Source: Sphingomonas phyllosphaerae FA2 (lineage in GTDB: Bacteria > Pseudomonadota > Alphaproteobacteria > Sphingomonadales > Sphingomonadaceae). From it: a DNA stretch of 64,000 bases. The number at the start of each line of letters is the position of its first letter. Position 1 is the first letter of the stretch. Below, one piece after another: positions 7,444 to 16,387 of the stretch. A program made the position numbers and the translations under genes. Under the pieces are notes generated by a model. That model ran no database searches, was not told the origin of the DNA, and worked only from the letters and a program-made list of their open reading frames with translations. The stretch is from assembly GCF_000427645.1 (NCBI RefSeq), contig NZ_ATYK01000004.1, positions 56,986-120,985 of the forward strand. The letters are read 5' to 3'.

Positions 7444-9474
7444 CTAAGATGCCCTTGTCAGCTGGATCGGCGCGGCGGTCGCCGCATTCGTCATGCCGGG
7501 GGTGTCCGCAACCGGATCGGCCGCGCTCCCCTGCGACAGAGACGACTGAGAGGTCCGGTGCAGCAGCACCAGATCGACGACCTCGCTGGCCGGCTGATAT
7601 TCCTTAACCAGCTCGCAGAGCAGTTCGCGCGCGGGTACGACTGCCCCGGTGTTGATAAGCATCTCAAGCCGGCGCAGCTGCGCCTCCAAGATGCTCCACG
7701 GGATGTGATGCTCGGAAGCCATCATGATGCGCGGATGGTTCGTGGTCCGCGGATCGTTGCCGATCAGCAATTCCTCGTAGAGCTTCTCGCCCGGGCGCAT
7801 CCCGATGGTCACGATCTCGATATCGCCGTGCGGGTTGGCGGCTGAACGCACAGTCAGCCCGCAGAGTTCGATCATATTGCGGGCAAGATCGGCGATACGC
7901 ACCGGCTCGCCCATGTCCAGCACGAACACTTCGCCGCCCGACGCCATTGCGCTGGCTTGCACGACGAGCTGTGCGGCCTCCGGGATGGTCATGAAGTAGC
8001 GCGTGATGTCACGATGCGTAATGGTGACAGGTCCGCCCCGCCGGATTTGTTCACGAAATAGCGGAACAACGGAGCCGCTCGACCCCAGGACGTTGCCGAA
8101 CCGGACCATCGAGAAGCGCGTCCCGGTCTTCTCAGCCGCCAGCCCCTGAAGGATCAATTCGGCCAGGCGCTTAGTGGCGCCCATGATGTTCGTCGGCCGC
8201 ACCGCCTTGTCAGTGCTGACGAGCACGAAGTCCTTGACCCCGTATTTCGTCGCCATTTCTGCGATGAGGCGTGTGCCGATGACGTTGTTACGCAATCCCT
8301 CAAGCGGATTGTGCTCGACGAGCGGCACATGTTTGTAGGCAGCGGCGTGAAAGACAATGTCGGGACGCCACGCCTCCATGATCTGGGCGACGCGAAAGGC
8401 ATCCGTGATGGAGCCCAGCAGCGGCACAATCTCGATCTGCGACACTTCGCCGAGATTGCGATCGATGGCGTAGAGCGCGAATTCGCTCTGCTCGAGCAGC
8501 AAAATCCGCGCGGGCTCGGCCGCCAGGATCTGACGGCAAAGCTCGCTTCCGATCGAGCCTCCGGCACCAGTCACCAGGACCGTCTTGCCTGCCACCTTCC
8601 CGCGTACCACATCAATGTCCGGATCGACCGGATCGCGACTGAGCAGATCCTCGATAGTGAGTTCGCGCAAATCGCTGGCCTCGACCCGGCCGTGTGCCAG
8701 ATCCATCAGGCCGGGCAGCGTGCGTACGCTGACCGACAGCGAGCGTAGATCCTGGATGATCTCGTTGCGTCGCTGGCGCGACGCCGACGGGAGCGCAAGA
8801 AGAATGTCGTCGACGTCTTTGCTGGCAATGAGGGCTGCCAGGTTGTCGGCCGAATAGACGCACAAACCGTTGATCCGCGTTCCTTGAATGGAGCGATCGT
8901 CGTCAATGAAGCCTACGACATGGGATTCACGACTGTCGCTGATCGCCGCGGCCAGCTGTCGGCCGGAGGAACCCGCGCCGTAGATCAGCACTCGGCTGCG
9001 CGGCTTGGCATCGAGCCGCCGCTGCATCCCGCCGCCTAGCACATAGCCCACGGTCAGCCGTACGCCGCACACGGCCAGGAACAATAGGATCGGTTGGACG
9101 ATACCGATCGTACGCGGGATCCTGTCAAACGCATACGCCGAGATGATCGTTACGTAGCAAAGCCCGTAGGCCGCACAGGCCAGAGCAGCGACCGGGATGA
9201 TTTCGGCACCGGCGCGACGAAACGCCATGCGGTACAGGCCTGCGACATGGAATGCTGGCAGCGCCAGCGCGATTGACAGAACCACCGCCACACTGGGCCG
9301 TCCGGCAAGCGAGATGAAATATCCAAGTCGCAGATAGAAAGCGATCCAAATCGTCAGTGCGCACAACGCCATGTCGATCGTCGCGGCCATCATGCGCTTT
9401 GATCCCCTCGGCAGGGCCAACAGGGGATCGGCAATCAAACGCATCGGCTTACTCCGGGTGATGCGCCGCGGCAT
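7444..9474 (-). CDS. CapD/FlaA1-type nucleotide-sugar 4,6-dehydratase, membrane-bound
   Basis: The 676-residue protein has four N-terminal transmembrane helices (about 30-140). A first Rossmann-like segment ('YGAGSSGRQLAAAI') is followed by the catalytic Rossmann domain with 'VTGAGGSIGSELCRQI'. The long-form family has Met in place of the usual catalytic Tyr; here 'NIMGATKRLAE' shows the MxxxK version, with 'STDKAVRPT' upstream. Relatives such as WbpM and PglF convert UDP-GlcNAc (or UDP-GalNAc) to a 4-keto-6-deoxy sugar. With the DegT aminotransferase (16384-17529) and the PglD-like acyltransferase (22944-23603) this would give a UDP-4-acylamino-4,6-dideoxy sugar. The pathway is inferred from the gene set; the exact sugar is not shown. 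Confidence 0.93.
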   Translation of the reverse strand: MPRRITRSKPMRLIADPLLALPRGSKRMMAATIDMALCALTIWIAFYLRLGYFISLAGRPSVAVVLSIALALPAFHVAGLYRMAFRRAGAEIIPVAALACAAYGLCYVTIISAYAFDRIPRTIGIVQPILLFLAVCGVRLTVGYVLGGGMQRRLDAKPRSRVLIYGAGSSGRQLAAAISDSRESHVVGFIDDDRSIQGTRINGLCVYSADNLAALIASKDVDDILLALPSASRQRRNEIIQDLRSLSVSVRTLPGLMDLAHGRVEASDLRELTIEDLLSRDPVDPDIDVVRGKVAGKTVLVTGAGGSIGSELCRQILAAEPARILLLEQSEFALYAIDRNLGEVSQIEIVPLLGSITDAFRVAQIMEAWRPDIVFHAAAYKHVPLVEHNPLEGLRNNVIGTRLIAEMATKYGVKDFVLVSTDKAVRPTNIMGATKRLAELILQGLAAEKTGTRFSMVRFGNVLGSSGSVVPLFREQIRRGGPVTITHRDITRYFMTIPEAAQLVVQASAMASGGEVFVLDMGEPVRIADLARNMIELCGLTVRSAANPHGDIEIVTIGMRPGEKLYEELLIGNDPRTTNHPRIMMASEHHIPWSILEAQLRRLEMLINTGAVVPARELLCELVKEYQPASEVVDLVLLHRTSQSSLSQGSAADPVADTPGMTNAATAAPIQLTRAS

Positions 9475-9633
9475 ATCGCAGATGCCACATAATTTCCACT
9501 GCAGTGCCGATCGGTGGTGACGCGATGCGGCTGCTTGGTATCCTCTGACGCTGCGCTACGGCCGGTAGACGCGATACGCGACCGCATCGATGCAGCGACA
9601 CCGTAACCTTGTGCCAGCCGCCGTGCACGCTAC

Positions 9634-10638
9634 ATGCGGGCGGACGAAGCGACTGTGCGGCGGCTTGCGTCACGCAGAGGCGCCTGCGTTCTGCACCATG
9701 GATCGAGCGGTATCTTGGCTGATCAAAATTTGTCTCCCACTGTGGGTGTGCTGATGGCGACCTTCAATGGCGCAGCGCATTGTGAGGATCAGCTCCTGTC
9801 GCTGCTGTGGCAACGTGACGTGGACGTGCATGTCTACGTCCGGGACGACGGCTCGCAAGACGAGACATCGGCGATCGTGGCCCGCCTTGCTCGACGATTT
9901 CCCGACCGGATTACCGTGATCGACGGTGGCGGTATCCGCACCGGCTCCGCGACCGGTAGCTTCTTCGCGCTGCTCCAGGGCATCGACCTGACGCAAAGCG
10001 ATTATGTCGCCTTCGCCGATCAGGATGACGTCTGGATGCCGGACAAGCTGTGTCAGGCGATCGCGTCGATGGCCGCACATCGGGCGGACGGCTATTCCTC
10101 AGATTTGATCGCCTATCATCGGGGCGACAACGCCGTCTGGATGCTGCATAAGGCCGGGAAGGAGGCTGAGCTGGACTATTTGTTCCAAGGTGGCTCGGCC
10201 GGATGTACCTACGTCCTGTCCGCAAAAGCGGCGGAGCTGGTGGCACGTGTTATGGCGAAGGTTCCTCCGCTGTGCCCCGGTGCATCGCACGACTGGATCG
10301 TCTACGCTATCTGCCGCTCATACGGGCTGACCTGGTTCCGCGATCCCGGTGCCGGTATCCTCTACCGGCAGCACGCATCCAATCTTTACGGCGCGCGGCG
10401 TGGCTGGCGCGACGTGCTGGCCAAGCTCCGGCTGACGCGGTCGGGGTGGTACCGCGATCACATCCTGTGGCTGAGGCATGTCATCGCCGGGGGTGGTGAC
10501 GAACTGCGCGTTCTCGATGCCATCGAGCGGGGTGGGGCGGCCGATCGCTGGTGGCTGATCCGGCACGCGACCCGGTTCAGGCGCACAGCCCAAGGCGTCC
10601 AGCAGTTGCGTGCTGCGCTCTTGTCACGCGCCGTCTGA
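9634..10638 (+). CDS. glycosyltransferase family 2
   Basis: Up to 334 residues. The GT-A fold is evident from 'VGVLMATFNGAAHCEDQL', 'VRDDGSQDET' and the metal-binding 'FADQDDVW' motif, as in rhamnosyl- and other hexosyltransferases of O-antigen clusters. There is no transmembrane segment, so it should act at the inner face of the membrane on the lipid-linked intermediate. The start is uncertain: the ATG at 9634 gives a 30-residue extension before the conserved domain, while a TTG at 9715 would begin close to it. It is transcribed away from the dehydratase gene, across a 159-bp divergent intergenic region. Donor and acceptor are unknown; rhamnose is possible because rml genes are nearby. Confidence 0.88.
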   Translation: MRADEATVRRLASRRGACVLHHGSSGILADQNLSPTVGVLMATFNGAAHCEDQLLSLLWQRDVDVHVYVRDDGSQDETSAIVARLARRFPDRITVIDGGGIRTGSATGSFFALLQGIDLTQSDYVAFADQDDVWMPDKLCQAIASMAAHRADGYSSDLIAYHRGDNAVWMLHKAGKEAELDYLFQGGSAGCTYVLSAKAAELVARVMAKVPPLCPGASHDWIVYAICRSYGLTWFRDPGAGILYRQHASNLYGARRGWRDVLAKLRLTRSGWYRDHILWLRHVIAGGGDELRVLDAIERGGAADRWWLIRHATRFRRTAQGVQQLRAALLSRAV

Positions 10639-10659
10639 CCGACGCGGCGCGCCCTCAAG

Positions 10660-12519
10660 CTACAGTCGACTTCCTGTTATCCCGATGTGCTGGATGTTGG
10701 CGCTGCCGGTCGTAGCCCCGCAGCGGATGATGATGGTATCGGACAATTTGGCTGTCAGCGGGAAACGGATCACGTATCGCTTCCATGCCGGATCGACGAT
10801 TTCGGCCGTCAGCGGATGGAGCAACCCCTCGAGCGCGGTCAGCACGCTGACGTAGCTGCGGCCGCCCGCCGCTTTGGCCCAGAACGACACCGTGACGTCG
10901 CAATTGCGGAGGAGTGCGGCCTGCAACAGGTCGAATTCGACATATTCGCCTGCGACCGTACGCAGCGAAGCTGCGCCGTCCATTCGGGTCGTCGTGTCGC
11001 GAACTGCCCAAGTCCTGCCGAACCCCGACGTACGGAAACGATCGTCCCCCGGGGGTACGTGGAGCCATGGCCGGTCTAGGTCGATCGTGCCCGGGTACCG
11101 CACCTCTGCACCGTCGACCGAAATCGAGTTGATCCGCGCACCGCTCGTCTCGTTCGGCGCGCTGATCCGACCATCGGCGTAAATGCCGTCGATCCTGTTG
11201 CCGGCGATGGTGATCGTGGCGCTGCCATCTGTGCGCAGCGCCATATTCGCCTTGTTGATGCGAATCGCGTAGCGCATCGTCCCTGCGTCGTTCGTGATGC
11301 GGTTTCCGGTGATCGTCGCATCTTCGCCGCTGGCGAGGATCGCGCCGGCGAACACCGACGCCAGCCGCGGATCGTCCGGGCTTGAGCGCCCGTCGTCCAG
11401 TTGCGCGCAATCGGCAATTATATTGTTTGTCACGACGATATGGTTCTGATCGCCGTAGATCGCGATCCCGGCATAGCCGCAGTTGCGAATGGTGTTGTTT
11501 GAAACGACCAGATGCGAGCCAAGGCAGATGATGCCGCTGTCACCAGTGCCGTCGATCGAATTGCGCGTGATCACGCCGTCGTGCGCCGCGGTGTTGATCT
11601 GGATGTTCTCGGCGCCACGGTAACCGACCAGCGTGACGATATCGCCGGCCGGCCGGCCCTGCTCAAACGTGACCTTATAGGATGGTCCGGTGCCGACGAT
11701 GGCATAGCCGATCGACAGCGGCTTGCCGTTTACCTGCACTTTTTTCAAGTGGCAGCGCGAACCTAGGGTGAAGGCGAAGATCCGTTGTCCTGCGGCCGCC
11801 GTGCGGCTGGCGGTCCAGCGGGTCTGAAGGAATTCGTTGTCCTCCACGACGAAGTCGCTGGAACCGTCGCGAATCTGGACACTCCATCCGACCGGGATCT
11901 GCTCGAACCGATTGCCTCGAACCACGATGTAACGCGACCTTTCCGTCACAATCGCGGTCGTAATCTCGGTGTCGGCGGTCATCCCCAGCACCTTGTTGCC
12001 AATCGCGGTGACATGCTCGGCGCCGACCGAGAAAAAGAAGTGGCCGATGTTTCCGGTGCAGACATTCTCGCGGAAGACGGTGCCCCGGCCGGTGTTCAGC
12101 ACGGCGTAGCGGCCCCCGTTGCCGTCGATCGACCAGCCACGGACCTCGCATCCATCGTTCGCCAGCTTTAGGCCGATAGCGTTCCTGCCGATCTTCAGCG
12201 TTGCGCCATTGCCGATGAGTGTGCGTCCGGCCGGCACCATGACTGGGGCGTCGAGCAGGTATACGTCGCCCGGCTCGCCCGTTACACGCCGCCCCGCCGC
12301 CAGCGCGGCGGTGAACGCCGCGACTGCGCTGGTTTTTCCGCCAGGATCGGCGCCATAGTCACGCAACGACACTGCGTCGCCGACATCGACCGCTCCGCCC
12401 CGCAACGGTGCGGCGCGTGCCAACGTGCTCGACGCAGCGACCGCCAGAAGCGAGCGTCGGCTTAGCGTCATGACAATGCCATTCCTCGTACCGCGCGTCC
12501 GACCATTGCATCCGTTCAT
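10660..12519 (-). CDS. Tat-exported right-handed beta-helix protein (pectate-lyase-3 fold)
   Basis: The protein has 619 residues from the ATG at 12519, or 603 from a second ATG at 12471 that places the Tat motif 'SRRSLLAVAAS' directly at the N-terminus. The first start overlaps the stop of the upstream GT2 gene by 4 bp. After the signal comes the pectate-lyase-3 type entry ('VSLRDYGADPGGKTSAVAAF'), then many beta-helix turns ('ITRNSIDGTGDSGIICLGSH', 'VVSNNTIRNCGYAGIAIYG'), and a C-terminal beta-sandwich that may bind carbohydrate. Such proteins in polysaccharide loci are often lyases, hydrolases or epimerases acting on the polymer in the periplasm. The catalytic residues cannot be assigned here. 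Confidence 0.85.
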   Translation of the reverse strand: MNGCNGRTRGTRNGIVMTLSRRSLLAVAASSTLARAAPLRGGAVDVGDAVSLRDYGADPGGKTSAVAAFTAALAAGRRVTGEPGDVYLLDAPVMVPAGRTLIGNGATLKIGRNAIGLKLANDGCEVRGWSIDGNGGRYAVLNTGRGTVFRENVCTGNIGHFFFSVGAEHVTAIGNKVLGMTADTEITTAIVTERSRYIVVRGNRFEQIPVGWSVQIRDGSSDFVVEDNEFLQTRWTASRTAAAGQRIFAFTLGSRCHLKKVQVNGKPLSIGYAIVGTGPSYKVTFEQGRPAGDIVTLVGYRGAENIQINTAAHDGVITRNSIDGTGDSGIICLGSHLVVSNNTIRNCGYAGIAIYGDQNHIVVTNNIIADCAQLDDGRSSPDDPRLASVFAGAILASGEDATITGNRITNDAGTMRYAIRINKANMALRTDGSATITIAGNRIDGIYADGRISAPNETSGARINSISVDGAEVRYPGTIDLDRPWLHVPPGDDRFRTSGFGRTWAVRDTTTRMDGAASLRTVAGEYVEFDLLQAALLRNCDVTVSFWAKAAGGRSYVSVLTALEGLLHPLTAEIVDPAWKRYVIRFPLTAKLSDTIIIRCGATTGSANIQHIGITGSRL

Positions 12520-13274
12520 CGGGCTATGCGGCGATAACGCACGAGCCGCCCCGCCAGCACCGTAAGCGCCCGCAGGTTGACGCGCCTGTCCCTCAACACG
12601 ACGCGCCAGGGGCGACGCGTGCTAGAGGACAGGTTGCCGCCGTGCCGACGATACAGAAGCGACGGTTCGGGCAGGTAGCACACCCGGCCGACCGCCATGG
12701 CGCAGGTGCCAAGCCACCAGTCGTGCATCGACAATCGCTCCGGAAACGGAAGCGCGATGGCCAGTATGTCGCGCCGGAACGCCATGCAGCAGCCGATGAA
12801 GGCGTTGCGCGCGAAGTTTCGCCAGATGGAGGCGACAGCCGGATGATGCGGTTCGGGATAGAAGGCACGGTCGACCCCGTTTTCCGTCAGGATCAGCGAA
12901 TTGGCGAGAACCGCAACGCAGCCGTCCTGCCGAAGTGCGTCTGTCATGCGCGCCTTGCGCCCCTGGACCCAGATATCATCCTGATCGCTGAGAAACACGA
13001 TGTCCTTCCGCGCCAGATGGAGGAGCCTTTCGAACGTCTTCCTGACTCCGAGATTCTTTTCATTGCGCAGCGCGATGACGGCCGGAAAGCGGCGCGCATA
13101 GTCCGACAGCATCGCGAAGGTGTTGTCGGATGAACAGTCATCGACGACGATGACCTCGTCGTCCGGCGACACCTGCGCCAAGATCGACTCCATCTGCTCC
13201 GCCAGATAGGTAGCGCCGTTGTAGGTCGCCACGAGGATCGAGACGCCGCCGTACATGTGACCTTGCTCTGACAT
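12516..13274 (-). CDS. glycosyltransferase family 2
   Basis: The 252-residue GT-A enzyme shows 'SILVATYNGATYLAEQMESI', 'VIVVDDCSSDNT' and the DXD-region 'VFLSDQDDIWV'. It resembles the other GT2 at 9634-10638 in motif layout and is shorter, close to a minimal catalytic domain. It lies in a compact minus-strand run: 9 bp downstream of the polymerase gene and overlapping the beta-helix gene by 4 bp. It probably adds one sugar of the repeat unit at the cytoplasmic face. Specificity is unknown. Confidence 0.9.
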   Translation of the reverse strand: MSEQGHMYGGVSILVATYNGATYLAEQMESILAQVSPDDEVIVVDDCSSDNTFAMLSDYARRFPAVIALRNEKNLGVRKTFERLLHLARKDIVFLSDQDDIWVQGRKARMTDALRQDGCVAVLANSLILTENGVDRAFYPEPHHPAVASIWRNFARNAFIGCCMAFRRDILAIALPFPERLSMHDWWLGTCAMAVGRVCYLPEPSLLYRRHGGNLSSSTRRPWRVVLRDRRVNLRALTVLAGRLVRYRRIAR

Positions 13275-13283
13275 TGAAGCATC

Positions 13284-14450
13284 CTACCCTAGGCCGGCGC
13301 GGATCGCGCGGCGGATGAAACCGTACAACGCCGCCCCGGTCAGCATGAGAATGAGAATGGTCAGACCGCGGATATACTGGTCGTCGAACGGGCTCATCAG
13401 CGCGGCGTAAAGAAGGAACCCTGACAGGATGCATAGATAGCGATTGGGGCGGCGCTGAAACAGGAAAGCGACGAGCGCCGAGATGAAACCGTATAACAGG
13501 AAGAAGCCCGCCAAGCCGGTTGCCCCGAAGTCGTGGAACGGCGGATAGAGAGCGCTGAACACGTTGATCGGCGGTACCGTGTCGATGAAGGGAAAGTAAG
13601 ACGGCGGCAAGACGCCAATTCCCGGAATGAAATAGTACATAAATCTGGGAATCGTTAGTAAAGACGCATATTGCGGAAAGCCCGTGGTATAGTAGAATTC
13701 AAATCCCGCAACACCTCCGAAGGCATAGACTTCGACGCTCTTCAGGATATCTTCGATTCCGGATCCACGATCGGCACTGCCGACGCTCGTGATAACCGAC
13801 AATATCGAGAAAAGGCCGGCGAATAGCACGAAAACGAAGAAGATAAAGGAAAGGCGGTATTTCGACTGAGAAATCCACTTGGTAGAGATGATTGACAAGC
13901 CCATCAGAAGATGGGCGCGGGAATAAGCGGCGATCGTCAGCGCGACGAAGAGCAGGACCAGCAAGAATGGAAACCTTCCCTTGATGTCGATCCGGTCGAC
14001 GATCATCATCAGACTGAACGAAATAGTGACGTTCACCGCTACCGCGACAATCCGGGGAAGAACGCCTCCATTTTCCCATGCCTCCAGCGCTAGCTCGCGC
14101 GCCGTCGAGAGCGAAATGCCGCGCGCTAGCGGCAGCAGGATGTTGGCGGTGACGAGAATGGCCGCCATGACGATGGTGACCTGCATCAAGATGGTCGTAG
14201 CGCGGATATCGCTCAGGGTACGAACGGGCGGATCGGCGATCGCCTTGCCGAGCGGCATGATCTTGCAGGCGAAATATCCCGTCACATAGGACCCTACCGC
14301 CAACAGGACCAAGGAGAGGACGCCGAACCCGTAAGTAAAAAAGATGCGGGAGTCGTACCCGACGAAATAGACGATTTGAAGAGCCCATGCCGCAACGAAC
14401 GCCAGCATCGGCAGGTATTCGCTTAAGCGGTTTGGCGTCGAGCCTGCCAT
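13284..14450 (-). CDS. oligosaccharide repeat-unit polymerase-like membrane protein (Wzy type)
   Basis: This 388-residue protein is almost entirely hydrophobic helices (about 10-11). It has a large loop in the second half ('PPSYFPFIDTVPPINVFSALYPP', quoted in part) and ends in a short basic tail. Composition and topology fit the O-antigen/oligosaccharide polymerase superfamily, which is poorly conserved in sequence. It lies directly after the flippase gene, with a 28-bp overlap, as wzx and wzy pairs commonly do. This makes it the better candidate for the repeat-unit polymerase than the Wzy_C protein at 6041-7399. The DNA is noticeably richer in A/T than the flanking operons. Confidence 0.8.
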   Translation of the reverse strand: MAGSTPNRLSEYLPMLAFVAAWALQIVYFVGYDSRIFFTYGFGVLSLVLLAVGSYVTGYFACKIMPLGKAIADPPVRTLSDIRATTILMQVTIVMAAILVTANILLPLARGISLSTARELALEAWENGGVLPRIVAVAVNVTISFSLMMIVDRIDIKGRFPFLLVLLFVALTIAAYSRAHLLMGLSIISTKWISQSKYRLSFIFFVFVLFAGLFSILSVITSVGSADRGSGIEDILKSVEVYAFGGVAGFEFYYTTGFPQYASLLTIPRFMYYFIPGIGVLPPSYFPFIDTVPPINVFSALYPPFHDFGATGLAGFFLLYGFISALVAFLFQRRPNRYLCILSGFLLYAALMSPFDDQYIRGLTILILMLTGAALYGFIRRAIRAGLG

Positions 14451-15718
14451 GACAAGATCCCATAATCGAAAATCTGACGAAAAACGCCGACGATGGCCGC
14501 GCCGAAGACGCCATGATGCATGGCGGCAAAGACAAGAAGCGGAAAATAGAGCGACGCTTCAATGATGTGGGCGTGCGCGATGCGCTTGGGGTGTCCACGT
14601 GCGAGAAGATAGGTAAGAGGCGCCTGCGCCATCGAGTTGAACATGAAGCCGATCGATAACACCACCGCCAGGAACGCTACCTCAGCGATGCGGACGTTCA
14701 ACCACAGCGCGACGAAGACCGGTGAAACCAGCAGGCAGCAGGTGTACACGAGTACCGACAGTATAATGACGTTCCTGTGCTCCCGTCGAAACAGGCCGCG
14801 TGCCTCCGGTTCGGTGAGATACCCAAGCTTCGGCTGGATGGAGGTAACGTAGGACGAACTCAGCAGGATCGTCTTACCAATGAATTCCTGGAGGAGAGCA
14901 TAGATCGCCATCGCTGACGCGCCGTTGAAATATGCCAGCGCGAAGCGATCGCCATATACCATCAGTGGGCTGATGGTGGACGACACGGTCGCCCAGCCGC
15001 CAAAGCCCAAGATTTTCGTCATCGGAATGGTGACCCGCTCGGCGGCCGGTAGCCGGCGCTCGGACAGGCGGGGAAGGAGCTTGGCGAACGCGTACAGGCA
15101 GCATAGCAAACGGATCACCCCATACGCCACGCAAACATGTGATAGCGACCGGTCATCGGAATAGATCAACACTGCAGGACAAAAAAACAGCGATATATAG
15201 GCCGCGAACTTGAAGATGTTCGCTTCCTTGAACAGTTCCAGCCCCTCCAGCGACGACCGAATCATGTTCGACACGAGATAGATCGGAAGGCTGGACGATA
15301 TGATGAAGAACGCGGCCAGTTGATCGGCGCCACGCATGCCGAAATGAGACAGGAGCCTGTCCTTGAAGACGAGCAGGATTACGTTGATCGCGATCGAGAT
15401 CACAACCGCGAAGACGACCGATTTATGGATTGCGCCTTCTAGGTCAGTTTCGCGGTTGAACTTGCTTGCGGCCGCAAAATAGAAAAGGGCCCGCGAAAGT
15501 CCGAAATCGAATAGACCGGTGTATCCGATCGCTGCCCAGACGATCGTCAGAAAACCCACATATTCCTTAGAAGAACTGCCGTAGATATAGGGAACGGCGA
15601 ACAGCGCAAAAACGAGTGGGCCGATGTTGCCAAACATGTTCCAAAGAAAAAATTTGTTCTGATACGTCGCCCGCAGTATTGGAACCATTTTCTTGGGGAG
15701 GGTCCGATATGGGGTCAT
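14423..15718 (-). CDS. polysaccharide repeat-unit flippase (Wzx-like, MOP superfamily)
   Basis: The 431-residue protein has about 12 predicted transmembrane helices. The N-terminal segment 'FLWNMFGNIGPLVFALFAVP' and the first-half pattern fit polysaccharide transport (PST/Wzx) members of the MOP superfamily. It would move the undecaprenyl-linked repeat unit to the periplasmic side. It overlaps the Wzy-like gene by 28 bp and lies 63 bp downstream of the phosphoglycosyl transferase gene, a standard Wzx/Wzy arrangement. Wzx proteins diverge strongly, so the substrate cannot be read from sequence. Confidence 0.88.
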   Translation of the reverse strand: MTPYRTLPKKMVPILRATYQNKFFLWNMFGNIGPLVFALFAVPYIYGSSSKEYVGFLTIVWAAIGYTGLFDFGLSRALFYFAAASKFNRETDLEGAIHKSVVFAVVISIAINVILLVFKDRLLSHFGMRGADQLAAFFIISSSLPIYLVSNMIRSSLEGLELFKEANIFKFAAYISLFFCPAVLIYSDDRSLSHVCVAYGVIRLLCCLYAFAKLLPRLSERRLPAAERVTIPMTKILGFGGWATVSSTISPLMVYGDRFALAYFNGASAMAIYALLQEFIGKTILLSSSYVTSIQPKLGYLTEPEARGLFRREHRNVIILSVLVYTCCLLVSPVFVALWLNVRIAEVAFLAVVLSIGFMFNSMAQAPLTYLLARGHPKRIAHAHIIEASLYFPLLVFAAMHHGVFGAAIVGVFRQIFDYGILSWQARRQTA

Positions 15719-15781
15719 GCTCTAATATTGTTCCACTGCTGATTAGGGTAGACTGGCGGGCAGCGTTGCGGTGAAATCCGC

Positions 15782-16387
15782 TTAGTCAAGCGGATTGTTT
15801 CCGGTGAACTCAGGCATGGTTGCCGCTTCCGACGAATTGATGCCCTTGCGCCAGACTACCTGGCGGACGGTCGCGAAGAGGATGCGTAAGTCGAGCAAGG
15901 TAGAGCGATGATCGACATACCACAGGTCGAGCGCAAACTTCTCGTCCCATGAAATCGCGTTGCGGCCGTTGATCTGCGCCCAGCCGGTCACGCCCGGCTT
16001 CACGTCGTGACGTCGCGCCTGATCGGGCGAGTAGCGGTCCAGATAGGCGGTGAGCAGGGGGCGCGGGCCGACCAGGCTCATATCGCCGACCAGCACGTTC
16101 CACAATTCGGGAAGCTCATCCAGGCTGGTCGACCGCAGCAGCCGGCCAATTCGTGTCAGCCGCTGGCTATCGGGAAGCGGCCGGCCGGCGGCGTCGTGGG
16201 CGTTGGCCATCGTGCGGAACTTGATCATGGTAAACGGGCGCCCCCCAAGGCCCGGCCGGGCCTGTCGGAAGAAGACGGGGCTTCCCATTGTGATCCGGAT
16301 CGCCACCGCCGTTGCGGCGATTACGGGCGACAGACAGACCAGTCCGGTCAGCGCGCCTGCAATGTCGATCGCGCGCTTCAGGCTCAT
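15782..16387 (-). CDS. phosphoglycosyl transferase (initiating sugar transferase, PglC/WbaP-like)
   Basis: The protein has 201 residues from the ATG at 16387, which overlaps the aminotransferase stop by 4 bp (ATGA); this fixes the start even though the frame is open further upstream. A single N-terminal membrane segment (about 8-30, 'IAGALTGLVCLSPVIAATAV') precedes the catalytic domain: 'FFRQARPGLGGRPFTMIKFRTM', the Asp-Glu dyad in 'STSLDELPELWNVL', and 'GDMSLVGPRPLL'. The short monotopic form matches PglC-type enzymes that transfer a sugar 1-phosphate from a UDP-sugar onto undecaprenyl phosphate and start the repeat unit. Coupled to the aminotransferase, its substrate may be the diacylamino-type sugar made by this locus; that is inference. 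Confidence 0.93.
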   Translation of the reverse strand: MSLKRAIDIAGALTGLVCLSPVIAATAVAIRITMGSPVFFRQARPGLGGRPFTMIKFRTMANAHDAAGRPLPDSQRLTRIGRLLRSTSLDELPELWNVLVGDMSLVGPRPLLTAYLDRYSPDQARRHDVKPGVTGWAQINGRNAISWDEKFALDLWYVDHRSTLLDLRILFATVRQVVWRKGINSSEAATMPEFTGNNPLD

